Shown here one piece after another: positions 1 to 4,538 of a DNA stretch of 7,127 bases. The DNA is from Burkholderiales bacterium. GTDB lineage: Bacteria > Pseudomonadota > Gammaproteobacteria > Burkholderiales > Burkholderiaceae_C. The notes under the pieces are model-generated. The model was given only the letters and a program-made list of their open reading frames with translations, did no database searches and was not told the origin of the DNA. Position 1 is the first letter of the stretch. Every line of letters starts with the position of its first letter. Position numbers and translations under genes: made by a program. The stretch is taken from NCBI GenBank assembly GCA_947453585.1, contig CANGHQ010000091.1, positions 1-7,127 on the forward strand. The letters are read 5' to 3'.

Positions 1-6
1 ATGTGT

Positions 7-33
7 GGATTGCCGCGCTACGCTCGCAATGAC
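7..33 (-). repeat. Short palindromic dispersed-type repeat at the 3' end of fcl
   Basis: On the minus strand this reads GTCATTGCGAGCG followed by TAGCGCGGCAATCC. The outer arms ATTGC (9-13) and GCAAT (26-30) pair. An inner GCG/CGC stem (15-17 with 21-23) closes a CTA loop, so the unit can form a hairpin in RNA or a cruciform in DNA. From memory, sequences of the form GTCATTGCGAGCG...GGCAATCC recur in many copies in unrelated bacterial genomes; I cannot confirm the copy number here. The unit overlaps the end of fcl and contains its TAG stop (20-18). No T-run follows, so it is not a standard intrinsic terminator. Confidence 0.6.
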
Positions 34-995
34 GCGGCTTGAAAATCTTTGTAAGCAGCAGCGAGGCCAGCTTCCAGGCCCACTTGGGCTTGCCAACCCA
101 GGGCATTCAGCCGGGCGCTGTCCATCAACTTGCGGGGGGATCCGTCGGGTTTGCTGGTGTCAAAGTCGAAGCTGCCGGGGTAGCCGACAGTTTTGCCGAT
201 GGCAAGGGCCAGCTCTTGGATGGTGATGTCTTCACCAAAGCCGACGTTGATGTGGCTTTGCATGGGGCTGGTGTGCTGGGCGTAGGTGGCTTGGGGCAGG
301 TTCATCACGTGAATGCTGGCGGCAGCCATGTCGTCTACGTACAAAAACTCGCGCCTGGGTGTGCCGCTGCCCCAGATGGTGATGGTGGAGGCCTTGGCCA
401 CTTTGGCTTCATGAAAACGGCGGATCAAGGCGGGGATGACGTGGCTGTTTTCAGGGTGGTAGTTGTCGCCCGGACCATACAGGTTGGTGGGCATGACGCT
501 GCGGTAGTCGATGCCGTGGCTCGCGCCATATTGGCGGTTGTAGCTTTCACACAGCTTGATGCCGGCGATTTTGGCAATGGCGTAGGGCTCGTTGGTGGGC
601 TCCAGCGGGCCGGAGAGCAAGGCGTCCTCTGACATGGGCTGCGGGGCGAGCCTGGGGTAAATGCAACTTGAGCCTAAGAACAAGAGTTTTTGAACGCCGT
701 TCTTGAAAGCCGCGTCAATCACGTTGGCTTGCACCATCAGGTTTTGGTAGATGAAGTCTGCCGGGTAGGTGTTGTTGGCGTGGATGCCGCCTACTTTGGC
801 TGCTGCCAGGTAGACCTGGGTGGGCTTCTCGGAAGCAAAGAAGGCTTGTACAGCAGCCTGGTTGGTTAGGTCTAGTTCGGCGTGGGTGCGGGTGACGAGC
901 TGCGTCTGGCCCTGCGCGGCCAGCGTGCGGATGATGGCGCGGCCCACCATGCCACGGTGGCCTGCTACGTAGATTTTTGGTGTTGCCGGGGGCAT
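18..995 (-). CDS. fcl: GDP-L-fucose synthase (GDP-4-keto-6-deoxymannose epimerase/reductase)
   Basis: This cytoplasmic enzyme of 325 residues converts GDP-4-keto-6-deoxy-D-mannose to GDP-L-fucose by 3,5-epimerisation and NADPH-dependent reduction. It is an extended short-chain dehydrogenase. The nucleotide-binding GHRGMVG motif is at residues 12-18, the catalytic Ser109 and Cys111 lie in GSSCIYP, and Tyr138 and Lys142 form the YxxxK pair. SHVIPALIRRF (184-194) carries the conserved His185, and RREFLYVDD (214-222) is typical of the family. The length matches E. coli Fcl (about 320 residues). The ATG at 995 places the Rossmann motif at the usual distance, but no purine-rich ribosome site precedes it. 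The last residues (SLRA) and the TAG stop come from the palindromic repeat at 7-33. The usual partner gmd is not in the window, so the substrate must be made by a gene elsewhere. The gene lies 106 bases after the marR-type gene. Family assignment is very secure. Confidence 0.97.
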   Translation of the reverse strand: MPPATPKIYVAGHRGMVGRAIIRTLAAQGQTQLVTRTHAELDLTNQAAVQAFFASEKPTQVYLAAAKVGGIHANNTYPADFIYQNLMVQANVIDAAFKNGVQKLLFLGSSCIYPRLAPQPMSEDALLSGPLEPTNEPYAIAKIAGIKLCESYNRQYGASHGIDYRSVMPTNLYGPGDNYHPENSHVIPALIRRFHEAKVAKASTITIWGSGTPRREFLYVDDMAAASIHVMNLPQATYAQHTSPMQSHINVGFGEDITIQELALAIGKTVGYPGSFDFDTSKPDGSPRKLMDSARLNALGWQAQVGLEAGLAAAYKDFQAASLRA

Positions 996-1101
996 GGTTT
1001 ATCTAGAGGAGAAATGCGACTTTGTTGTGAAGAGCAGTTGGCTTTTATTACTGGCGCGGCGTTGGCTGGGAAAGGAGACGTTCGCGGCGGGGGCGCCGCT
1101 C
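996..1101 (-). other. Leader between the marR-type gene and fcl
   Basis: This 106-base gap contains the REP-like hairpin at its upstream end, then an A/C-rich stretch reaching the fcl ATG. I see no convincing -35/-10 pair, no terminator T-run and no Shine-Dalgarno sequence; the bases before the ATG read TCTAGATAAACC. fcl is therefore probably read from an upstream promoter, with weak or leaderless-like initiation. This is inferred from the absence of signals. Confidence 0.4.
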
Positions 1102-1115
1102 CTACCGGGGCTTGT
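1074..1115 (-). repeat. REP-like palindromic element, copy 1 (carries the stop of the marR-type gene)
   Basis: Read on the minus strand it has a GTAG head, then GAGCGGCGCCCCC, then GCCGCGAACG. The stem GCGGCG/CGCCGC (1084-1089 with 1094-1099) is six perfect base pairs around a four-base loop. A GTAG tetranucleotide followed by a GC-rich hairpin is the classic layout of REP elements, which are mobilised by RAYT (TnpA_REP) transposases. The core 1074-1103 is 28/30 identical to the copy at 2195-2224, in the same orientation. The flank ACAAGCCCC (1115-1107) is also shared with copy 2. The TAG stop of the marR-type gene (1104-1102) is the TAG of the GTAG head. Confidence 0.7.
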
Positions 1116-1464
1116 GCTGTTGGTCGGCTTTGGCGATTTCCGCGTTAAGGGCCGAAATTTCTGCCTTAAGTGCCTCGTATTCATCCATTTTTCTTTTTAA
1201 AAAACTGCCAGTCAGCGCAGCTTTTTCAGCTACGCCCTGGGGCGTGAGCAGATACACGTAGCTGAACTTGTTTTGGTTTTGGCTAAAGTTGTTGATCTTG
1301 ACCAGACCTTTGTCGATCAGCGCGTTCAGGCAATAGTTGACGCCGCCAAAACTGATACCCAGTGCCTTTGCCATGGCGCGCTGCGACAGGGTGGGGTTGT
1401 CTTGCAGCAGCTGCATTAGCCTGTAGTGGGTGTCTTTTTGAAGCTGGGTTTGGCGGCTGGGCAT
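1102..1464 (-). CDS. EPS-associated MarR-type winged-helix regulator
   Basis: This is a small DNA-binding protein of 120 residues that resembles the MarR-like regulators found beside exopolysaccharide clusters in proteobacteria. The winged-helix domain spans about residues 10-82: helix 1 is in THYRLMQLLQ, the helix-turn-helix is LSQRAMAKALGIS followed by GGVNYCLNALIDKGLVK, and the wing is in NKFSYVYLLT. A charged helix (88-112, RKMDEYEALKAEISAL) probably forms a dimerising coiled coil. The ATG at 1464 gives the usual family length, although no ribosome site is seen. An in-frame ATG at 1560 has AAGG ten bases upstream and would add 32 basic, proline-rich residues. I prefer 1464 because that extension is unlike the family and overlaps hairpins and an ops-like sequence. 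The stop codon comes from the REP-like element, so the native C-terminus may be shortened. A local repressor or activator role is inferred; the ligand is unknown. Confidence 0.85.
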   Translation of the reverse strand: MPSRQTQLQKDTHYRLMQLLQDNPTLSQRAMAKALGISFGGVNYCLNALIDKGLVKINNFSQNQNKFSYVYLLTPQGVAEKAALTGSFLKRKMDEYEALKAEISALNAEIAKADQQHKPR

Positions 1465-1506
1465 TGCAATGGAATGGCGTTTTTGGGCTGCCACTTTGGT
1501 GGCGGG

Positions 1507-1518
1507 CAGGCTACCGCA
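1507..1518 (-). promoter_or_regulatory. Candidate ops-like RfaH recruitment element
   Basis: The minus strand reads TGCGGTAGCCTG. The ops element used by E. coli RfaH is GGCGGTAG followed by two variable bases and TG, so nine of ten specified positions match, the exception being the first G. A hairpin with a six-base stem (CAGTGC 1541-1536, GCACTG 1522-1517) lies directly upstream and shares bases with it. It sits in the leader of the marR-type gene, just downstream of the gene for an RfaH-like protein. Chance is a real alternative: TGCGGTAG also occurs on the opposite strand at 500-507 and 6550-6557 without the trailing TG. Specificity of this RfaH paralogue is unknown. Confidence 0.3.
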
Positions 1519-1572
1519 GTGCGGCGCAACGGGCGGCACTGGTTTTCGGCCCAATTTCATCAAATACTGGCC

Positions 1573-1592
1573 TTGATCGAACTTGATCAACG
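1573..1592 (-). promoter_or_regulatory. Tandem TTGATC repeats, possible operator
   Basis: On the plus strand TTGATCGAAC is followed at once by TTGATCAACG, giving two units with a ten-base period, about one helical turn. The second contains the perfect palindrome TTGATCAA (1583-1590). The pair lies 109-128 bases before the preferred start of the marR-type gene. Short AT-containing palindromes are typical MarR-family operators, so autoregulation is possible. No binding data for this subfamily are used here. Confidence 0.25.
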
Positions 1593-1675
1593 ATAAGCGT
1601 CTAGCCCTAACGCTGGGCGGCAGATCTGTTTACAAACTACATTTCAGGCGCTTTAATTGCGTGCCAAATCTGTTA

Positions 1676-2248
1676 TCAGTGAAGCTTGCGCAGGCTGGTG
1701 GGGGCAATCGCCAGTTGCACCGGTTTGCTCAATATGTTCAGTAGCACCATGACGCGGCTCTCGCCGTCTTGCATTTGATAGATGGCTTCAAGCCCCATAA
1801 ACGGCCCGTCGGTCACTACCAGCGCTTGCCCTGCTTCAAAATACTTTTCGGGGGCAACGGCGCCTTCGGGCTGCGCGCGGATGGAGCCCACCAGCGCGTC
1901 GCTTATTTTGGCGGGCTGGTTGCCAAACGTCACCAGGCGGGTCACGCCCAGCGTGGAGCGAATGGGGCCCCAGCCTTTGGCCTTTAGCCCGGCGTCAAGC
2001 CGGATAAACAGGTACCGCGGAAAAAGTGGCTCTTGCACCACGATTAGCGCGCTGCGGCGCAGTTTTTCTGAGCGCAACTGGGGCAGAAAGCAGCTGTAGC
2101 CCTGCCGCTCCAGGTTTTCTTGGGCGCAGCGCTCTTGCCGCACTTTGGTGTGGATGAGGTACCAGTCGCAGGATGGGGGGGCTATTTGTTCCAAGGAGGC
2201 GTTCGTGGCGGGGGCGCCGCTCCTGCACAGGGTGCGGGGGCTTGTCAT
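1676..2248 (-). CDS. RfaH/NusG-family transcription antiterminator
   Basis: This 190-residue protein is a specialised NusG paralogue expected to bind RNA polymerase and suppress pausing and termination in the polysaccharide operon. The NGN domain spans about residues 28-125. WYLIHTKVRQERCAQENLER (29-48), QEPLFPRYLFIRL (72-84) and IRSTLGVTRLVTFG (96-109) follow the RfaH pattern rather than housekeeping NusG. The KOW-type C-terminal domain is about 137-188, with VVTDGPFMGLEA inside it. The ATG at 2248 overlaps the stop of the upstream transferase as ATGA, which suggests translational coupling; no strong ribosome site is visible. Residues 5-19 are encoded by a REP-like element and are not expected in the family. 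A TTG at 2194, just past the element, would remove them but also lacks a ribosome site. RfaH-type regulators often come first in an operon or elsewhere in the genome; here it is at least fourth in line. Family call is firm; the target sequence is unknown. Confidence 0.93.
   Translation of the reverse strand: MTSPRTLCRSGAPATNASLEQIAPPSCDWYLIHTKVRQERCAQENLERQGYSCFLPQLRSEKLRRSALIVVQEPLFPRYLFIRLDAGLKAKGWGPIRSTLGVTRLVTFGNQPAKISDALVGSIRAQPEGAVAPEKYFEAGQALVVTDGPFMGLEAIYQMQDGESRVMVLLNILSKPVQLAIAPTSLRKLH
2195..2245 (-). repeat. REP-like palindromic element, copy 2 (inside the RfaH-like coding region)
   Basis: The core 2195-2224 matches copy 1 at 28/30 positions in the same orientation, and the flank ACAAGCCCC (2245-2237) is also shared. 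Between flank and core, copy 2 carries eight extra bases. The head is GCAG rather than GTAG, and the stem has one C-A mismatch on the transcript strand (2206 with 2219), so this copy looks slightly decayed. It is read in frame as codons 2-19 of the RfaH-like gene without creating a stop, giving CRSGAPATNAS. Confidence 0.7.
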
Positions 2249-3351
2249 TGCGGCGCGTTGGACTTCTGCGACGCAGGCAAGGGGCGCAGGGTCCAGGCGC
2301 TAAAGCACCAGCGGAACTGCGTCAGGCGGGCGTAGAGGCCGGCGTAGAAAAAGATGCACGCCCCAAAGCCAAGGGCAAGTGCGCCGTTGTTCTCGGCAAA
2401 CAGCACCGCGTAGCCGGCCGGCAAGGCGGTAGCAATCCAGCAGAGTGGGCTGGTCAGGCCGTTTTTGAGGTCCCTGCTCAGGCCAGGGAACAACTTGCAG
2501 ATGATGCGCCTGTGGATCAGGTGGTGCAGGTGGACCCTGTCGGGTTGGCCTGGGTGGTGGCCTTGTCGGTGGCTGCGCCGGTATACCGAGAAGCCGACAT
2601 CTAGAACCGGGTAAGCGCAGACCAAAATCGTGGCCCAGGCATGGACGTTAGCCACGCGCATAGGCAGCAGCACGGCCAGCCAGGCCACCAAAAAGCCCAG
2701 CAGGTAGGCCCCGCCGTCACCCAGAAACAACTTCCCCATGGGCCAGTTAAGCGCACCAAAGCCCAGAGCCAAAGCGACCACAATGCAGCAGACGCTGACC
2801 AGTTGGGTGTCGCCGACGTTCAGGCTGATTAGGCCTATTGCGCCGGCCATGATGGCCACAGCCCCCGCCGCGAGCCCGTTAAATCCGTCGATCATGTTCA
2901 CGGCGTTGCTCACGCCAGCCACCGCAAAGGCGGTAAAGGCCACGGCCAGAGGCAGGTAGCCAAGCAGCCAGTCAAGCGCGGGCACGCCTGTGTCCTGCAT
3001 TGCCACACCGGTCAGGTACCAGGCTGTCAGGCCACTCAACAAGCAGGCTATCAGCCGCGTGCCTGAGCTCACGCGCTTGGTGACGTCCTCCAGCAGCCCA
3101 AAGGCAAAGGCCGGCAGGCTGGCGAACAGCATGCTCAAAAGCATAGGCCTGGCCTCACCCGATGTGACGACGCAGGCGCTGACCAGGCCCAAGAAGATAG
3201 CCACACCGCCAATGCGCGGGGTGGGCTTGGTGTGGTGCTTTTGCACGCCAAAGGCATCGTCCAGGCTATAGCGGGCGTGCCAACGCTGCGTTGCCAGCAA
3301 GAAAAGGCAGGCAAGAAAAGTGATGGCAAAAACTACCACGCAGGCGGTCAT
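2245..3351 (-). CDS. Undecaprenyl-phosphate phosphoglycosyl transferase, WecA/MraY family
   Basis: This polytopic inner-membrane enzyme of 368 residues transfers a sugar-1-phosphate (HexNAc-P in known WecA homologues) from a UDP-sugar to undecaprenyl phosphate, starting the repeat unit. It has about ten hydrophobic segments. Family motifs are KPTPRIGG (42-49), LLEDVTKR (86-93), NAVNMIDGFNGL (149-160), LFLGDGGAYLLG (208-219), YPVLDVGFSVYRR (247-259) and the cytoplasmic histidine motif DRVHLHHLIHRR (271-282). The usual DD pair of the first acidic motif is Glu88-Asp89, while Asp155 and Asp212 are present. I chose the ATG at 3351 over a GTG at 3384 because it overlaps the wzz stop as ATGA and has GGGAG eight bases upstream. 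The sugar specificity cannot be read from sequence. It is translationally coupled on both sides, between wzz and the RfaH-like gene. Confidence 0.94.
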   Translation of the reverse strand: MTACVVVFAITFLACLFLLATQRWHARYSLDDAFGVQKHHTKPTPRIGGVAIFLGLVSACVVTSGEARPMLLSMLFASLPAFAFGLLEDVTKRVSSGTRLIACLLSGLTAWYLTGVAMQDTGVPALDWLLGYLPLAVAFTAFAVAGVSNAVNMIDGFNGLAAGAVAIMAGAIGLISLNVGDTQLVSVCCIVVALALGFGALNWPMGKLFLGDGGAYLLGFLVAWLAVLLPMRVANVHAWATILVCAYPVLDVGFSVYRRSHRQGHHPGQPDRVHLHHLIHRRIICKLFPGLSRDLKNGLTSPLCWIATALPAGYAVLFAENNGALALGFGACIFFYAGLYARLTQFRWCFSAWTLRPLPASQKSNAPQ

Positions 3352-4538
3352 GGGCCTTGCTCCCGGCCTAGCGCCACTCGCCACGATTGGCGCAGGCGGG
3401 CGAGCTTCTCCAGGGTCTCAGGTGTCTGCTCTTGACTGCGCAATGCGTGGCGGGTAAACGCAAAGACCAGCAGCACCAACAGAGCGGCCAGGGTGCTAAC
3501 CACGGCCGTCTGCGCCTTCTTGGGCTTGCTCTTGCGCTCTGGGGGCTGCGCTGGGTCCACTACCTGCACGACGGCGCCCTCGCGGCCCTCGTCCAAGCGG
3601 GCCATCTCGTACTGGCGCAGGTACAGCTCGAGCAGGGCCTCCTGGTACTTGAACTCCCTGAACGCCGTGATGTAGTCGCTTTGGCCGGCGGACTGGGCGT
3701 CCTCCTTGTCCAGCTGCGCAAGTTGCGCGCGCAGGGCCTTGAGCTCAATCTGGGCCTGGCGAAACTCGGGCGCCGACTCGGCCAGGTAGCCGCGCATGGC
3801 CCCCAGCTTGATCTCCTGCACCGATACCTGGGCCTTGATGCGGGCGACGCCCTCCAACGCGGACGCGGCGCTCAGCTTGAGCACGCTGCCGTCGATGCCG
3901 CTGGCCTTGAGTGACTTTTCAGCTGCGGCCATGTTGCTCTTGGCCTCGTTGACGAGGCCTTCAAAGAAGACCCGGCGCTGCTGTGACTCGGTCAGCGCGA
4001 TCCGGTTAAGGAGGCGGCGCAGTTCATCGACGTAGGCGTTGCCCACTTGGGCCGCGAACACCGGGTCCGCGTCTTCAAAATAAAGTGTTATCAGTCCGTC
4101 TTTGGCGCCGGCCTCGAGGCGGGTGTTGCCGGCAAGCGCCTTGAGGGTGTCTTGTTGTGAGTCGAAGTCGTAACGTTCTTGCAGCTTGAAGCGTGAGGCC
4201 AGTGCCGTGCCGACTGAGTTGCTCTTGGCCAGGGCGACATACTGATCCGCGGGGTTCTTGACGCCAGCCATCGCGCCCCCGCCCCCAAGGCTCGCCAGGT
4301 CCGCCAGTGCCGAAGCCGCCGTACTCTGCTGCTGCTTAGGCGGAATAAACACCACCTTGGCAGTAAAAGTGGGTGGAATGGCAAAGGTAATGCCTAGCGC
4401 TACCAGCCCAACCAGCAGCGGCCCCAGCACCAGCAGGCGCAGGTTGTCCACCACCACCTGCAGCGTGTCCAGCAGGCTGATTTCGTCGTCGTCTTCTGCC
4501 CCGTCCATCTGATCGGCCATCGCGTTGTCTTGGTTCAT
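3348..4538 (-). CDS. Wzz-type polysaccharide chain-length determinant (polysaccharide co-polymerase)
   Basis: This inner-membrane protein of 396 residues is expected to set polymer length by acting with a Wzy polymerase and to contact the outer-membrane exporter. An acidic N-terminus (1-20) and DEISLLDTLQVVVDNLR lead into TM1 (about 34-53, ending at the conserved IPPTFTAKVVFIPPK). A large periplasmic domain follows, with a Gly-rich turn (84-93) and long helices (about 180-315). The proline motif VVDPAQPPERKSKPKKA (326-342) precedes TM2 (about 344-362). A 34-residue charged cytoplasmic tail ends the protein. No Walker motifs or tyrosine cluster are present, so it lacks the BY-kinase domain of Wzc-type proteins. 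The ATG at 4538 overlaps the exporter stop as ATGA, and the stop overlaps the next ATG in the same way. This is a confident family call; the polymer is unknown. Confidence 0.94.
   Translation of the reverse strand: MNQDNAMADQMDGAEDDDEISLLDTLQVVVDNLRLLVLGPLLVGLVALGITFAIPPTFTAKVVFIPPKQQQSTAASALADLASLGGGGAMAGVKNPADQYVALAKSNSVGTALASRFKLQERYDFDSQQDTLKALAGNTRLEAGAKDGLITLYFEDADPVFAAQVGNAYVDELRRLLNRIALTESQQRRVFFEGLVNEAKSNMAAAEKSLKASGIDGSVLKLSAASALEGVARIKAQVSVQEIKLGAMRGYLAESAPEFRQAQIELKALRAQLAQLDKEDAQSAGQSDYITAFREFKYQEALLELYLRQYEMARLDEGREGAVVQVVDPAQPPERKSKPKKAQTAVVSTLAALLVLLVFAFTRHALRSQEQTPETLEKLARLRQSWRVALGREQGP
3360..3364 (-). promoter_or_regulatory. Ribosome binding site for the phosphoglycosyl transferase
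   Basis: GGGAG on the minus strand lies eight bases before the ATG at 3351, inside the 3' end of the wzz-type gene. It is the clearest Shine-Dalgarno sequence in the window and decides the start against the upstream GTG at 3384. Confidence 0.6.

Larger units (their letters stand above)
1465..1675 (-). other. Regulatory-looking gap between the RfaH-like and marR-type genes
   Basis: This is the first real break after three overlapping genes and the likeliest site for local control. In transcription order it holds a 12-base direct repeat (1663-1674 and 1619-1630, 10/12 identical, 44 bases apart), a hairpin AGCGT/ACGCT (1596-1614) without a T-run, tandem TTGATC units (1573-1590), a hairpin CAGTGC/GCACTG (1541-1517) and an ops-like sequence (1518-1507). 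I find no good sigma-70 promoter: TTGGCA (1666-1661) resembles a -35 box, but no credible -10 follows at 16-18 bases. If the marR-type gene starts at 1560, the last 96 bases are coding. Confidence 0.45.

Noticed and set aside
1005..1148. Plus-strand small gene starting at ATG 1014 after AGAGGAG
   Set aside because: The purine run ends only two bases before the ATG, the 44-residue product runs through the REP-like element and antisense to the marR-type gene, and it resembles nothing known.
1596..1614. Intrinsic terminator in the gap
   Set aside because: The hairpin has only five perfect pairs and no T-run follows on the transcript strand.
1653..1669. Possible sigma-54 promoter in the gap (TTGGCACG on the minus strand)
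   Set aside because: The -24 half is perfect, but the bases at the -12 position are TAAA rather than TTGC, and the next GC is two bases too far away.
2244..2252. GTCATTGCG resembling the start of the repeat at 7-33
   Set aside because: Only nine bases match, the palindromic partner arm is absent, and the bases encode the end of the transferase. Probably chance.
2425..2433. GGCGGTAGC, an ops-like sequence
   Set aside because: It lies on the plus strand, antisense to the operon and inside the transferase gene, and lacks the trailing TG.
2173..2604. Plus-strand open frame across the REP-like element and the transferase C-terminus
   Set aside because: It is antisense to two clear genes and has no recognisable domain. 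Its peptide GRGRRSC is only the repeat read backwards.
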